The notes: generated by a model not told the origin, from the sequence alone. A stretch of 36,770 nucleotides of DNA from an uncultured Succiniclasticum sp. (GCA_905235335.1 CAJOKZ010000020.1:1-36770), one strand, 5' to 3'; positions 19,801-28,775 are shown, numbered from the stretch's first letter. Numbers and translations: made by a program.

Positions 19801-20096
19801 ACCGTTTCGGGACGCCGCCGGAAGAGGTGGAACTCTTGTGGCGTCTGGCGAAGGTCCGGGCCCTATGCCGGAAGCTGAAGATCCGCCGGATCAGCGTGCG
19901 GGCAGGGATGATCCGTATCCTTTTTGCGCAGCGCTCCGATGTGAATGGGGAAGCGCTGGTCAGGATGGTGGAAAACAACAGACGGTACATGAAGCTGCAG
20001 CCCGGAACGGAAACGGTTCTGCAGTTCCGTACGGCTTCGCTGGAAATCGAGCCGTTGGACTGGCTCGAAAAAAATCTTGCGAAACTGGTAAAATAA
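16824..20096 (+). CDS. mfd: Transcription-repair coupling factor Mfd
   Basis: Mfd is a double-stranded DNA translocase that removes RNA polymerase stalled at lesions and recruits UvrA. The 1090-residue protein has the expected modules: a UvrB-like N-terminal region (about 1-330) with SVRGGILDVFPL, the CarD-like RNA-polymerase interaction domain (about 420-485, GGDYVVHDVHGIGRYIGV), the helicase core with Walker A GDVGYGKT at 577-584, and DEEQ at 678-681, the RecG-like TRG segment with HNRVSGLPAI and GRVGRSSRLAYAY, and the C-terminal TRCF domain. It is slightly shorter than the B. subtilis protein, as often seen. The ATG at 16824 lacks a recognisable Shine-Dalgarno site; ATG 16839 is an alternative. 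It heads the conserved mfd-to-lysS gene order. Confidence 0.96.
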   Translation: MKERLMERIAAIRELQEAAALYKKKEGCVLTGLDGTIKALYLCALKETVKAGTMVLLVSGRDAVREYRQTMAFLYPDLPVQEFYPVNLPRVQADSRNLEIQAGRSAALRMIAGEEKGIVFVTAEALLQKQARPSGLSRYSFEISVGETMEQTLFIEKLASMGYERTDEVDTIGQFSVRGGILDVFPLNSVNPARIEWFDEDIDGIRFFDINTRRSLGNADRLKIVPLQVRTGDEGFDAYLREYGAADTMFVLDEPGALKETLEHLYKEGQDFREELWSPDEIWAKEEKESPVAVAALDTGSFPGVPHRQVPVRRVTSYNRSLDRLIEDLQNLLAEGITPYIMMSTVLKSRGFAESLKQRGVPSVCLSDAPEDAGKVNVGFGELFGGFRFWSESWLLLTENDIYGRQRRRRFQSKHKGAQLHYFTDIRGGDYVVHDVHGIGRYIGVETMLVDGLHRDYLLLQYAGSDRLYVPVDQVGLLHKYVGSEGITPKLSKMGGAEWKRMKTKASTAITQLAEELIRLYALRKITNGFAYSPDTDLQHEFEEQFPFEETPDQLKAIAEIKADMEKPVPMDRLLCGDVGYGKTEVALRAAFKAIMDGKQVALLVPTTVLAQQHLMTCRERLDPFGVRIAMVSRFVSSKEVRNTLQKLEQGDIDLVIGTHRLLQSDVQFHDLGLLIVDEEQRFGVAQKEKIKQWKQGIDVLALSATPIPRTLHMALVSSRDMSLIESPPEDRLPVETYVAEYNEGMVREALERELRRGGRIYYIHNRVSGLPAIAERLRKLLPGINVQVGHGQMNEDRLEDAMMSFYEGSCDVLLCTTIVENGLDVPLANTIIVDGAENFGLSQLYQMRGRVGRSSRLAYAYFLYKRNKALSEVASKRLQAIRDFTELGAGFKIAMRDLEIRGAGNLLGPQQHGYIAGIGFAAYCDLLEQTIKRLQSGAAGIDREPDPILEIPLNAYIPDSYIANPRYKLELYRRFVELSWGGEEDLMDEIIDRFGTPPEEVELLWRLAKVRALCRKLKIRRISVRAGMIRILFAQRSDVNGEALVRMVENNRRYMKLQPGTETVLQFRTASLEIEPLDWLEKNLAKLVK

Positions 20097-20100
20097 ATAG

Positions 20101-20129
20101 TTGCATATCCTTTCAAAGCTTTTTACAAT
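20101..20129 (+). promoter_or_regulatory. Promoter of the flippase gene
   Basis: TTGCAT (20101-20106), a 17-base spacer and TACAAT (20124-20129), beginning 5 bases after the mfd stop. The leader of about 120 nt contains a small hairpin (TCCGG 20157-20161 with CCGGA 20170-20174). Confidence 0.7.
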
Positions 20130-20253
20130 CATAAAAAATGATGAATTAAAATAAAATCCGGGTTCATGTCCGGAATTCAGATGTTCAGTGATATGTGCAG
20201 CGATATGTATATCTGACACACATGCGGTATTGTTCTGATGGGAGACGCATAAA

Positions 20254-21828
20254 ATGGGAAGGGATAAGTTTCTGAGGGGTGCGCTGATCCTGACTGTCGC
20301 CGGTTTGATGGTCAAGGTCCTTGGTTCGGTGAACCGTATTCTTCTTTCCCGTCTGCTGGGAGGCGAAGGGATTGGTTTGTATCAGATGGCTTACCCCGTT
20401 TACCTCCTGATGCTTTCCGTGTGTTCCGCGGGCGTTCCTGTGGCGGTTTCCATCATCGTGGCGGAAAAAGTGGCAAAGGACGATTATATCCAGGCCAACC
20501 GTGTTTTTAAGGTGACATTGAGGCTGATGGCAGCTTTCGGGCTGGTCTTTTCCCTGGTGCTATATAATCTTGCCGGCTTTCTTGTGGACAGCGGATGGCT
20601 CCGGGACAGCCGGGCCTATTACGCGCTGGCGGTGTTGACACCGGCAGTGTTCTTTTCCAGCATTTTGGCCAGTTTCCGGGGATATTTCCAGGGTTATCAG
20701 ATGATGACACCCCCGGCGGTATCCCAGATTTTGGAGCAGCTGGTACGCGTCGTGACCATGATCGGGATGGCATATTTCCTGCTGCCTTATGGTCTTGAAT
20801 ATGCGGCGGCCGGTGCGGCTTTCGGCGCAATACCGGGAGGTTTGGCCGGACTTTTCGTGCTCACCTGGTTTTACCGGAAGGCGCGGAAAGAGTGGAAACA
20901 AAAAATGGATACGCAGGCCGCGACGGTGGAAGAAAGCATCGGTCAGATCGCAAAGCGGCTGATATGGCTGGCTATTCCTGTTTCCTGCGCCAACCTGCTG
21001 ATCCCTGTCACCAGCAGCATTGACACGATCCTGGTTCCCAATGCCCTGGGCCGGGCCGGGTTTGGGGTGGAAGCTGCTACGACACTGTTCGGTTATCTGA
21101 CGGGCATGGCCCAGCCCCTGATGATGATGGCTGTCATCCCCACCATGTCGCTGGCGGCCAGTTTGGTGCCGGCTGTTTCGGAAGCGTATACGCTGGATCA
21201 AACAGACGAGATTGCACGCAAGACCACGAGTGCCTTTAAAATCTGCATGCTTGTGGTACTGCCTGCCGCTGTAGGGATGTGGGCGCTGGCAGGGCCGATA
21301 TCCGGAACCTTGTACGGCACGACAGCGGCGGCTCCGGTCATTGCCCATCTGGCACCCTCGGTAGCGTTTTTGGGAATCTATCAGGTGACGACAGGGGCCC
21401 TGCAGGGAATCGGCAAGACGAGGATACCTATGTGGAACATGCTGTTCGGCGCAGGGCTTAAAGCAGCTGCCGTCTGGCAGCTGGCTTCTTCTGCCTCGTT
21501 CCATATTCTGGGTGCGGCGTGGGCGTCCAATCTGAATTTTGCCGCGGTAGCCCTGATCAATATTTTTTTCTTGTATAAAAATCGTATTTTATTTCCTGTA
21601 TCGGACAGCCTTAAGATCCTGATCGCCTCGGTGTGCATGGGGGTGGCGGGGAGGATGGCTGCGGCGCCGGTCGCGGGAACCGCCGGAGTCGTTGCCGGGC
21701 TTGTTTCGGGGATGGCGGTGTCCGTCGCTGTCTACGTGGCGGCAGTGGCCCTGCTGGGATGCATTACCCGTGACGAAGCGAGACGGCTGCCGGTGATAGG
21801 AAGATTCATCCGGAAACGTATGGATTAA
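20254..21828 (+). CDS. SpoVB/MurJ-type polysaccharide flippase
   Basis: This 524-residue integral membrane protein of the MOP superfamily has about 14 membrane segments. The N terminus (FLRGALILTVAGLMVKVLGS, GEGIGLYQMAYPVYLL, AGVPVAVSIIVAEK) resembles the SpoVB/YabM group, which translocate lipid-linked precursors across the cytoplasmic membrane. Position between mfd and mazG matches yabM in B. subtilis. Because the spore genes of that cluster are missing here, a role in growth-phase lipid II or another polysaccharide export is more likely than spore cortex synthesis. The ATG at 20254 follows GGGAGA. A charged cytoplasmic loop lies near residues 205-230. Substrate is inferred only. Confidence 0.85.
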   Translation: MGRDKFLRGALILTVAGLMVKVLGSVNRILLSRLLGGEGIGLYQMAYPVYLLMLSVCSAGVPVAVSIIVAEKVAKDDYIQANRVFKVTLRLMAAFGLVFSLVLYNLAGFLVDSGWLRDSRAYYALAVLTPAVFFSSILASFRGYFQGYQMMTPPAVSQILEQLVRVVTMIGMAYFLLPYGLEYAAAGAAFGAIPGGLAGLFVLTWFYRKARKEWKQKMDTQAATVEESIGQIAKRLIWLAIPVSCANLLIPVTSSIDTILVPNALGRAGFGVEAATTLFGYLTGMAQPLMMMAVIPTMSLAASLVPAVSEAYTLDQTDEIARKTTSAFKICMLVVLPAAVGMWALAGPISGTLYGTTAAAPVIAHLAPSVAFLGIYQVTTGALQGIGKTRIPMWNMLFGAGLKAAAVWQLASSASFHILGAAWASNLNFAAVALINIFFLYKNRILFPVSDSLKILIASVCMGVAGRMAAAPVAGTAGVVAGLVSGMAVSVAVYVAAVALLGCITRDEARRLPVIGRFIRKRMD

Positions 21829-21994
21829 AGAGGTGTAAAGGACCAGGCGATCACCGGGCGCATGTGTCGGGCGGCCATTATGAATTTACGGAAGCCGTGC
21901 CGGTAAACGCCGGAAGGCGGAGGGAGCGTTGGAGTTCCCTGGAAAGGGTATATTTCCGGTTTAAATCAGGCGGATGTTACACGGAGGGCATGTC

Positions 21995-23659
21995 ATGGAT
22001 GCGAATCGTTCTGTAAACGGTATTTCGAAAAAACAAAAGGGATCGCTGACGATCGTCGGGATGGGACCCGGCGCGGCCGGTCACCTGTCGCTGGAAACAC
22101 TGCGCCTGCTGGAGGAAAGGTCAGTGATACTGCGGACGGAAATCCATCCTACCGTATCGGAGTTAAAACGCAGGGGTATTTCGTATGTTTCCTGTGACCG
22201 ATTTTATAAAGAGGGAAAAACTTTTGAAGAAGTGTATGAACAGATTGCTGCTTTCGTGCTGGCACAAGCCCGGGATCAAGAGATTGTTTACGGGGTTCCC
22301 GGAAGCCCGCTGGTAGCGGAACGGACCGTCGTCCTGCTACGGGAAAAGGCGCAGCAGGAAGGGATTCGTTTAACAGTGAAGCCGGCCATGAGTTTTCTGG
22401 ATCTTGCCTATGTGGCACTGGGAATCGACCCCATTGAGGGACTTCGGATCATAGATGCCCAGGATTTCGACGCCCTGGCAGACGCGGGCCGGTATCCGCT
22501 GATGGTCACCCAGGTTTACAATCGGATGGTGGCCTCGGACATGAAGATATCCCTGATGGATGTACTGCCGGATGAGACAGAGGTGTACTTCCTCCGCAAT
22601 TTGGGATTGGACGATGAGGAATGCCGGAAGATCCCCTTGTTTGAGATTGACAGGCAGTCGGATATCGATCACCTGACCAGTGTGTTTATCCCAAGGCAGC
22701 CACAGGAAGCGTTATTGTCCGTGGTAACGGAAACAGACCGGGAGACGGGTACTCCGGTTTCGGGGGAACCTACGGCGGCCGGTGCCTTTGCCGGGGAACC
22801 GTTATCGGAAGCGGTTGTTGCAGATGGGGCCGGACACTGGAAAAAATTCCCGCTTTTGCCGCGGAAGACGGAATTCGATATCCGTCCTCTGGCAGATGTA
22901 ATGCAGGTTCTGCGGGAGCCTGGCGGGTGTCCCTGGGACCGGGAGCAGGATTTTTCTACGATCCGCGCCAATTTGATCGAGGAATGCTATGAATTTTTGG
23001 AAGCGGTGGATGACTTTGATGTAAGCGGGATGACGGAAGAACTGGGGGATATCCTGATGCAGGTCGTTTTTCATGCCCGCATGGCGGAGGAAAAAGGTCT
23101 CTTCAACCTGCAGGATGTAATCGACGTGGTGACTGACAAACTGATAGAGCGCCACCCCCATGTGTTCGGAACCGTCAAGGTGAAGAACAGCGATGAGGTG
23201 CTGACCAACTGGGATGCCATCAAGCTTCAGGAAAAACCGGAACGCAAGCGGGTGCTGGACGGTATCTATCAGGGACTGCCTTCACTTCTGCGTGCGCACA
23301 AGGTGCAGAAACGGGTCGCCAAAGTCGGTTTCGATTGGACGGAAACGGAAGACGTCAGGAAAAAGGTCCTGGAAGAGTGGGAAGAATTTAAAGATGCAGT
23401 CAGCCGGCAGGATCGGGATGATATGGAAAAGGAACTGGGGGACCTGTATTTTTCACTGGTAAACTTTGCACGGCATCTGGGTGTGGAGAGCGAGACCGCA
23501 TTGAACCGCTGCAACAACCGTTTTGTGAACCGGTTTGAACATGTGGAGGATCGTGTTGAAGAGTCCGGCAAAGACTGGAAGGATTATACGCTGGACGAAC
23601 TGGACCGATTCTGGGATGAAGCCAAACAGAAAGAGCAGGACGGGGAAACCGGCGCCTGA
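21995..23659 (+). CDS. mazG: YabN-type tetrapyrrole methylase-MazG pyrophosphohydrolase fusion
   Basis: This 554-residue protein joins two domains. The N-terminal SAM-dependent tetrapyrrole methylase-like domain (about residues 15-235) opens with LTIVGMGPGAAGHLSLETL. A variable linker (about 240-290, rich in Ala, Gly, Thr and Glu) follows. The C-terminal MazG nucleoside triphosphate pyrophosphohydrolase (about 295-550) has two EExxE...ExxD-type metal sites, in LIEECYEFLEAVDD with EELGDILMQVV, and in LEEWEEFKDAV with KELGDLYFSLV. MazG hydrolyses NTPs and dNTPs to NMPs and pyrophosphate, possibly cleaning up aberrant nucleotides. The methylase half has no assigned substrate in the family. The ATG at 21995 follows a strong ACGGAGGG site. 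Gene order and domain architecture match B. subtilis yabN. Confidence 0.95.
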   Translation: MDANRSVNGISKKQKGSLTIVGMGPGAAGHLSLETLRLLEERSVILRTEIHPTVSELKRRGISYVSCDRFYKEGKTFEEVYEQIAAFVLAQARDQEIVYGVPGSPLVAERTVVLLREKAQQEGIRLTVKPAMSFLDLAYVALGIDPIEGLRIIDAQDFDALADAGRYPLMVTQVYNRMVASDMKISLMDVLPDETEVYFLRNLGLDDEECRKIPLFEIDRQSDIDHLTSVFIPRQPQEALLSVVTETDRETGTPVSGEPTAAGAFAGEPLSEAVVADGAGHWKKFPLLPRKTEFDIRPLADVMQVLREPGGCPWDREQDFSTIRANLIEECYEFLEAVDDFDVSGMTEELGDILMQVVFHARMAEEKGLFNLQDVIDVVTDKLIERHPHVFGTVKVKNSDEVLTNWDAIKLQEKPERKRVLDGIYQGLPSLLRAHKVQKRVAKVGFDWTETEDVRKKVLEEWEEFKDAVSRQDRDDMEKELGDLYFSLVNFARHLGVESETALNRCNNRFVNRFEHVEDRVEESGKDWKDYTLDELDRFWDEAKQKEQDGETGA

Positions 23660-23746
23660 CTTGTCAGGCACATTTATACCGGCTGCTGTACTTGCGTGTA
23701 CGGTCAATGCTTTCCTGTATCTATGTTGAACGGCAGAAGATGATCA

Positions 23747-23775
23747 TTGCCTGCAGCACGGTTTTTTGTTATACT
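23747..23775 (+). promoter_or_regulatory. divIC promoter
   Basis: TTGCCT (23747-23752), a 17-base spacer and TATACT (23770-23775) with a TGT extension at 23767-23769. The start near 23782 lies about 40 nt upstream of the divIC ATG. Confidence 0.7.
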
Positions 23776-23822
23776 GAAATGAAGCCGCTGGCTGGAAGTG
23801 TATTCATGGGAAGGTGGATGAC

Positions 23823-24182
23823 ATGGCAACACGCGAAAAGGAGAAAAAGGATCGTTCGGCAAAAGATTTTCGTCTGGTCCTGATCATTCTGGCCATCATA
23901 TTTTTAGCCATCCTGGGACGACAGGAATATAAGATACATCAGATCCAGAAAGAAGCGGAGGCTACACAGAAGCGGGTGGAAGAACTGCAGAAGATACAGG
24001 CGGATCTGGAAGCAGAGCGGAAACGGCTGTACGATCCGAAATATATTGAAAAGCTGGCGCGGGAAGACCATAACTACGTAAAGAAAGATGAAGTGCCGAT
24101 TTTTATCGTGAAAGATAAACAAGAAGCAGAATCGAAAGAAGTCCGGGAGAAAGATCCCGGAAAACAAACCGATAAGCGATAG
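23823..24182 (+). CDS. divIC: Septum formation initiator DivIC/FtsB
   Basis: This 119-residue bitopic membrane protein belongs to the FtsB/DivIC family. It has a short basic cytoplasmic N terminus (MATREKEKKDRSAKDFR), one membrane segment (about residues 18-36, LVLIILAIIFLAILG), a coiled coil (about 40-75, IQKEAEATQKRVEELQKIQADLEAE) and the family motif near YDPKYIEKLAREDHNYVKKDEV. DivIC acts at the division septum with DivIB/FtsQ and FtsL and helps activate the FtsW-FtsI cell-wall synthase. The C-terminal 20 residues are highly charged. The ATG at 23823 is supported by GGAAGG 9 bases upstream; a GTG three codons earlier is less well placed. Position matches divIC of the Bacillus cluster. Confidence 0.92.
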   Translation: MATREKEKKDRSAKDFRLVLIILAIIFLAILGRQEYKIHQIQKEAEATQKRVEELQKIQADLEAERKRLYDPKYIEKLAREDHNYVKKDEVPIFIVKDKQEAESKEVREKDPGKQTDKR

Positions 24183-24190
24183 TATTCGTA

Positions 24191-24220
24191 TTGACACTGC
24201 TTCTTTTAAAATGGTAAAAT
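24191..24220 (+). promoter_or_regulatory. Promoter of the S1-domain gene
   Basis: A perfect TTGACA at 24191-24196, an 18-base spacer and TAAAAT at 24215-24220 with a TGG extension at 24212-24214. The start would be near 24227, about 33 nt before the ATG. Confidence 0.8.
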
Positions 24221-24259
24221 TAAATATCTCATTTATCATGCAGGAGGATTTTAGGTTTT

Positions 24260-24691
24260 ATGGCAATTGAAGTTGGTTCTGTCGTAGAAGGTGAAGTGAC
24301 TGGGATTACGAATTTCGGCGCCTTTCTTCAGCTTCCCGAGGGAAAAGTCGGATTGATTCATATTTCCGAAGTGTCCAATGTGTATGTAAAAGATGTGCAT
24401 GATTTTCTGAAAGAGCATCAGAAGGTAAAGGCGAAGGTCATATCGGTAGATGCCAAGGGTAAGATTGCGCTGTCCTTAAAGCAGATGGAGGAAAGCCCGG
24501 AGACCCCGGCGAAGCCCGTAAAACCTAAAACTGTTCCCGGGCCGGAAAAGAAGGCTTCCCGCCCGGCAGGGCCTATGTCTTTTGAAGATAAATTATCTAA
24601 ATTTATGAAAGACAGTGATGACAGATTGCTGGATTTGCGCAGGAACACCGAATCTAAGCGCGGTGGCCGAGGCGCGAACCGCGGAGGCTGA
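24260..24691 (+). CDS. yabR: S1 domain RNA-binding protein (YabR-like)
   Basis: This 143-residue protein has one S1 RNA-binding domain (about residues 3-72) with the typical GSVVEGEVTGITNFGAFLQL, GLIHISEVS and VKAKVISVDAKGKIALSLK segments. It resembles the general stress/YabR group next to divIC in Firmicutes. Residues 73-110 are a proline- and lysine-rich linker, and the last 30 residues form a helix ending in a basic, glycine-rich tail (RNTESKRGGRGANRGG) likely to add RNA affinity. The ATG at 24260 follows AGGAGG, spaced 12 bases. It has its own strong promoter and terminator, unlike the dense packing of many housekeeping operons. The exact RNA target is unknown. Confidence 0.9.
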   Translation: MAIEVGSVVEGEVTGITNFGAFLQLPEGKVGLIHISEVSNVYVKDVHDFLKEHQKVKAKVISVDAKGKIALSLKQMEESPETPAKPVKPKTVPGPEKKASRPAGPMSFEDKLSKFMKDSDDRLLDLRRNTESKRGGRGANRGG

Positions 24692-24695
24692 AGAC

Positions 24696-24722
24696 AGGCG
24701 CTCGTTATGAGTGCCTTTTTTT
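24696..24722 (+). terminator. Intrinsic terminator after the S1-domain gene
   Basis: An 8-bp stem with one G-T pair (24696-24703 with 24709-24716), a 5-base loop and a seven-T run (24716-24722). It starts 5 bases after the stop codon. Confidence 0.9.
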
Positions 24723-24763
24723 GTGGGATGATTATGGGACGTGTACTGTGAGGGACAGGCCGT

Positions 24764-26194
24764 ATGCAGGAGACGATACTGGAAAAGGTGCCCCGGATCC
24801 TGGGGCGCGTGTTGGATCCGTCAAAAAAATATGTGGCGGCGGTAAGCGGCGGCGCTGATTCGCTGGCGTTGGCCGACGCGTTATGGAACCAGGGTTTTGC
24901 TTTTGTGGTGTGCCATGTGGAACACGGTATCCGCGGGGAAGAAAGCTTGGAAGATGCCCGGTTTGTGGAAGCGTTCTGTCTTGAACGGGGGATCCTTTTT
25001 GATTGCAGGACAGTCCGTGTTCCGGAATTCAGGGAACGGGAAGGGCTGTCCCTGGAAGACGCTGCCCGCAGGCTTCGCTATGAAGCTCTTGCCCTTTGCG
25101 CGGAGGAAACGGGGGCTGATTTTATCCTTACGGCACATCAGAAGGATGATCAGGCCGAGACCTTCCTGCTGCGTCTGCTTCGGGGATCCGGAACCTGCGG
25201 GCTGGGGGCGATCCGCTTTCAAAGGGACCGTATCCTGCGACCGCTGCTATCCTTTTCGGGAGAAGAGCTGCGGGAATATTGTGCGGCAAGGGGAATCGTC
25301 TGGCGGAACGATGCTACGAATGAGGACACCCGGTATGCCCGGAACCGTGTCCGCAAGCTGTTGATCCCACTGCTAAAGGAAGAATTTTCGCCTGCTGTAA
25401 CCGATATCCTTTGCAGGACTGCGGAGCACCTGCAGGCGGATGCCCTTTTTTTGGAGGAAGCGGCCGCAGCAGAATTAAAAAAACGGTTGCCTGACCCGGA
25501 GGCGGAGGACGATAACGGTATCCGGACAGACGGATGGGAGGCAATTCCGAAGGCGCTCCGGTTCCGTATCCTGCAGCAGTTCTGGAAGATGTCCGGGGGT
25601 AATAAGGAACTTACCGGAGTGAACCTAGAGGATCTGGAAAAACTTATCGGGAGAGGGGTCAGCGGAAAAAAAATTTTACTGCCTGACAGTTGGCAAGGAC
25701 TATATTCTTATGATAAACTATTATTATTCTCTCCGGAACATTTGCGGGTTTTGAATGAAGGGGAGAACTGGCGCCATATGATTCCGTGGAACCTTGTATT
25801 ACCTTCCTCCGGCGGAGACGGAGGAAGTATTCGGGAAATTCCTTTTCCGGACGGCAGGACTGCACAGCTGCATATCGAAAAAGGCAGACCTGCGTACACA
25901 TATCGTTCACAGATGATATATCCGCTGGATGCGCTTACGGCGTTGGGGGACTGTCTGGAATTCCGGTACCGGCGTCAGGGGGACAGGATATTCCCGTTAA
26001 AGGGAACCGGTCATAAAAGCCTGAAAAAGTATCTGATAGAATGCAGGATCCCCGTGGAAAAAAGGGATCGGCTGCCAGTGGCGGCAGTGGGGAATGAGGT
26101 TATCTGGATTCCCGGCATTTCCAACGCCCGATGGAAGGATACAGAAGGAACAGATGACCCGGAACTGGGCTGGCTGTTCATAAATATGAAATAA
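24764..26194 (+). CDS. tilS: tRNA(Ile)-lysidine synthetase TilS
   Basis: TilS attaches lysine to cytidine 34 of tRNA-Ile(CAU) so that it reads AUA. The 476-residue protein has the ATP pyrophosphatase P-loop SGGADS at 28-33, the family segment CHVEHGIRGEESLEDARFV (about 50-68), and the PP-loop domain continuing through LRLLRGSGTCGLGAI. A TilS substrate-binding middle region (about 240-330) and a C-terminal TilS domain (about 390-476) with FRYRRQGDRIFPLKGTGHKSLKKYL follow. Length is standard for the long form. The ATG at 24764 follows GAGGGA. The hpt gene begins within 15 bases of the stop, so the two form an operon, as in B. subtilis. Confidence 0.95.
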   Translation: MQETILEKVPRILGRVLDPSKKYVAAVSGGADSLALADALWNQGFAFVVCHVEHGIRGEESLEDARFVEAFCLERGILFDCRTVRVPEFREREGLSLEDAARRLRYEALALCAEETGADFILTAHQKDDQAETFLLRLLRGSGTCGLGAIRFQRDRILRPLLSFSGEELREYCAARGIVWRNDATNEDTRYARNRVRKLLIPLLKEEFSPAVTDILCRTAEHLQADALFLEEAAAAELKKRLPDPEAEDDNGIRTDGWEAIPKALRFRILQQFWKMSGGNKELTGVNLEDLEKLIGRGVSGKKILLPDSWQGLYSYDKLLLFSPEHLRVLNEGENWRHMIPWNLVLPSSGGDGGSIREIPFPDGRTAQLHIEKGRPAYTYRSQMIYPLDALTALGDCLEFRYRRQGDRIFPLKGTGHKSLKKYLIECRIPVEKRDRLPVAAVGNEVIWIPGISNARWKDTEGTDDPELGWLFINMK

Positions 26195-26208
26195 GGACGG
26201 TGTTTTTT

Positions 26209-26754
26209 GTGAACGGGGATATAAAGGCGATTCTGATCAGCGAGGAAGAAATCAAAAAACGGGTCAAAGAACTGGGCGAGCAGTTGTCCCGGGAGTATGA
26301 AGGGAAAAAGGTCATCATGATCTGCCTGCTGAAGGGCGCATCCTATTTCACCTGCGACCTGAGCCGGGCCATGTCCATTCCTGTCCGGATGGAATATATG
26401 GTAGCCTCTTCGTACGGGGACAGCACGGACTCTTCCGGCAGTGTCGCGGTCCGGCTGGATATCAAGGATAATATTACCGGCCTGCATGTTCTGCTGGTGG
26501 ATGATATTATCGATACGGGATTGACTTTTGCCAGGGTGAAGAACCTGCTGCAGTTGAAAAATCCTGCTTCCATCAGAACTGTTGCCATGTGTGACAAGAA
26601 GGACCGTCGACTGAACGGGATGGAAGCGGATTATGTCGGCTTTACGATTCCGGACGAATTTGTCGTGGGCTATGGCCTCGACTATGCGGGAGATTATCGG
26701 AACCTTCCGTTTATCGGGGTGTTGAATCCCCATGTTTATGCCCGCACTAAATAG
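26209..26754 (+). CDS. hpt: Hypoxanthine phosphoribosyltransferase
   Basis: This 181-residue cytoplasmic enzyme salvages hypoxanthine (and often guanine) with PRPP to give IMP or GMP. The PRPP-binding motif VLLVDDIIDTG is present, with DDIIDTG at 98-104. ICLLKGASYFTCDL near residues 42-55 and the flexible-loop segment SSYGDST near 64-72 are also typical. The C terminus (GYGLDYAGDYRNLPFIGVL) is highly conserved in HPRTs. A GTG at 26209 is chosen because AAGGACGG ends about 9 bases upstream; a GTG three codons earlier (26200) overlaps that site. In B. subtilis, HprT forms a regulatory pair with TilS and FtsH, and the same order is kept here. Confidence 0.95.
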   Translation: MNGDIKAILISEEEIKKRVKELGEQLSREYEGKKVIMICLLKGASYFTCDLSRAMSIPVRMEYMVASSYGDSTDSSGSVAVRLDIKDNITGLHVLLVDDIIDTGLTFARVKNLLQLKNPASIRTVAMCDKKDRRLNGMEADYVGFTIPDEFVVGYGLDYAGDYRNLPFIGVLNPHVYARTK

Positions 26755-26790
26755 AATCGCATTAAATGAAGAAGGAAGGAGGTAACGTTT

Positions 26791-28641
26791 TTGTTCAGAT
26801 TTTTTAAAAACGTAGCCTTTTATCTGCTGATTGTTGTGGCGGCCATCTGGGCTATGGATCATTATTCCGCCGGGAATACAAACAAGACGGATATTTCCTA
26901 TACTGCGTTTATCAAGCATGTGCAACAGGATGAGGTAAAGTCTGTCACGATCAATGAAAACGGTATCAGCGGGTTGCTGAAGGATGGAACATCCTTTACT
27001 ACGGTGGCGCCGAATGACGCGACGCTGATTCCTACCCTCCGCTCCCGGGATGTGGAGATCAAGGCAGAACTGCCGCCCCAGACACCCTGGTGGGCCTCCC
27101 TGCTAAGCACGATCCTGCCTATGGTTCTCATCGTGGGCCTCTGGTTCATGCTGATGAACCAGAGCAGTGGCGGAAGCCGGATGATGAATTTTGGCAAGAG
27201 CAATGCCCGCCGGTATGATGAAAGCAAAAACAAGATCACGTTCAGGGATGTGGCCGGGGCAGACGAGGCCAAGCAGGAACTTCAGGAGGTCGTGGAATTC
27301 CTGAAACACCCCCAGCGGTATAATGCACTGGGTGCGAAGATCCCGAAAGGGGTCCTGTTATATGGACCTCCCGGAACCGGAAAAACACTGCTGGCCCGGG
27401 CTGTGGCAGGGGAGGCCGGCGTGCCTTTCTTTACCATTTCCGGTTCGGATTTTGTGGAGATGTTTGTAGGCGTGGGCGCGTCCCGTGTCCGCGACCTGTT
27501 TGACCAGGCGAAGAAGAATGCGCCCTGCATCGTGTTTATTGATGAAATTGATGCGGTAGGACGCCAGCGTGGCGCCGGTTTGGGCGGCGGCCACGATGAG
27601 AGGGAGCAGACGCTGAACCAGCTGCTGGTTGAGATGGACGGCTTCGGTATCAATGAAGGCATCATCATGATTGCGGCGACGAACCGTCCGGATATCCTGG
27701 ACCATGCGCTGTTGCGGCCGGGCCGGTTTGACCGGCAGATTGTGGTAGACCGTCCGGATATGCGTGGCCGTGAAGCAATCCTGCAGGTCCATGCCAAAGG
27801 AAAGCCTATGGCTCCCGACGTGGATATGACTACCATTGCCAAACAGACGACAGGCTTTACCGGGGCGGATCTGGCGAATCTGGTGAACGAAGCGGCCCTG
27901 CTGACTGCCCGCAGAAATGTACCCATGATCGATATGAAGGCTATGAACGAAGCGGCGGAGCGTGTGGTCATGGGACCGGAGCGGCGAAGCCATCTGGTGA
28001 GCGAGCCGGAGAAAAAACTGACGGCATATCATGAAACGGGGCACACGCTGATCGGACTGCTTCACAATGACGTGAGCGTCGTCCATAAGGTGACCGTTAT
28101 TCCCCGGGGCCGTGCGGGCGGCTATACCATGAGCCTGCCTAAGGAAGACCGGAACTATCAGACAAAATCGGAGATGCTGGATGAACTGCAGATGCTGCTG
28201 GGAGGCCGCGTGGCCGAAGCCATTGTGCTGAAGGATATTTCGAGCGGCGCAAGCAGTGACCTGCAGCGTGCTACAGAGCTGGCGCGCAAGATGGTCTGCC
28301 AGTATGGTATGAGCGACCGGTTGGGATCCATGACCTTCGGCCATCCGGAGGAAGAAGTATTTCTGGGCCGGGATATCGCCAGGGAAAAATACAGCAACGA
28401 AGTAGCTGCCGTCATTGATGAGGAAGTTCGGCGTCTCATGGATGAAGCGTATAAAGGCGCTGAAAAGCTGCTTCGGGAAAATATGGATAAGTTGGTCCTG
28501 ATCGCGGAAACCCTTTTGCGGAAAGAAACGCTGGATGGGAAACAGCTGCAGGAGCTGATGCAGCAGGGCTATCTTACAGAAGACGGGCCGGCATTGCAGG
28601 ATGCGGGACAGGATGTATCGGAACCAGCAGGGGCTGTATAA
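26791..28641 (+). CDS. ftsH: ATP-dependent zinc metalloprotease FtsH
   Basis: FtsH is a hexameric membrane-anchored AAA+ protease that degrades unassembled membrane proteins and some regulators. The 616-residue protein has two membrane segments (about 6-24 and 98-117) flanking an exported domain, the AAA module with Walker A GPPGTGKT at 192-199 and Walker B ending in Asp251-Glu252, the second region of homology with [21 protein letters not shown], and the M41 protease with HETGH at 414-418 and the third zinc ligand Asp490 in [14 protein letters not shown]. The usual zinc motif is HEAGH; Thr for Ala leaves the ligands intact. Translation starts at a TTG (26791) after a near-perfect AAGGAGGT site. 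An intrinsic terminator follows at 28745. Confidence 0.97.
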   Translation: MFRFFKNVAFYLLIVVAAIWAMDHYSAGNTNKTDISYTAFIKHVQQDEVKSVTINENGISGLLKDGTSFTTVAPNDATLIPTLRSRDVEIKAELPPQTPWWASLLSTILPMVLIVGLWFMLMNQSSGGSRMMNFGKSNARRYDESKNKITFRDVAGADEAKQELQEVVEFLKHPQRYNALGAKIPKGVLLYGPPGTGKTLLARAVAGEAGVPFFTISGSDFVEMFVGVGASRVRDLFDQAKKNAPCIVFIDEIDAVGRQRGAGLGGGHDEREQTLNQLLVEMDGFGINEGIIMIAATNRPDILDHALLRPGRFDRQIVVDRPDMRGREAILQVHAKGKPMAPDVDMTTIAKQTTGFTGADLANLVNEAALLTARRNVPMIDMKAMNEAAERVVMGPERRSHLVSEPEKKLTAYHETGHTLIGLLHNDVSVVHKVTVIPRGRAGGYTMSLPKEDRNYQTKSEMLDELQMLLGGRVAEAIVLKDISSGASSDLQRATELARKMVCQYGMSDRLGSMTFGHPEEEVFLGRDIAREKYSNEVAAVIDEEVRRLMDEAYKGAEKLLRENMDKLVLIAETLLRKETLDGKQLQELMQQGYLTEDGPALQDAGQDVSEPAGAV

Positions 28642-28744
28642 GTATTGAAGCGAAGCAGTTTTGCTGGTGTGCCGGTGCTGTCTGTATCGGCATCAGCCCT
28701 TTGCCGTGTATGCCGGAGATTTAATGGAATCAGACCCGTAACAT

Positions 28745-28774
28745 ACGCCTTCGTGTACAGCGAAGGCGTTTTTT
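28745..28774 (+). terminator. Intrinsic terminator after ftsH
   Basis: A perfect 9-bp stem (28745-28753 with 28761-28769), a 7-base loop and a six-T run (28769-28774). It separates ftsH from birA. Confidence 0.93.
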
Positions 28775-28775
28775 C

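Noticed and set aside
23654..23669. Hairpin overlapping the mazG stop as a terminator
   Set aside because: The 6-bp stem has a 4-base loop but no T run after it.
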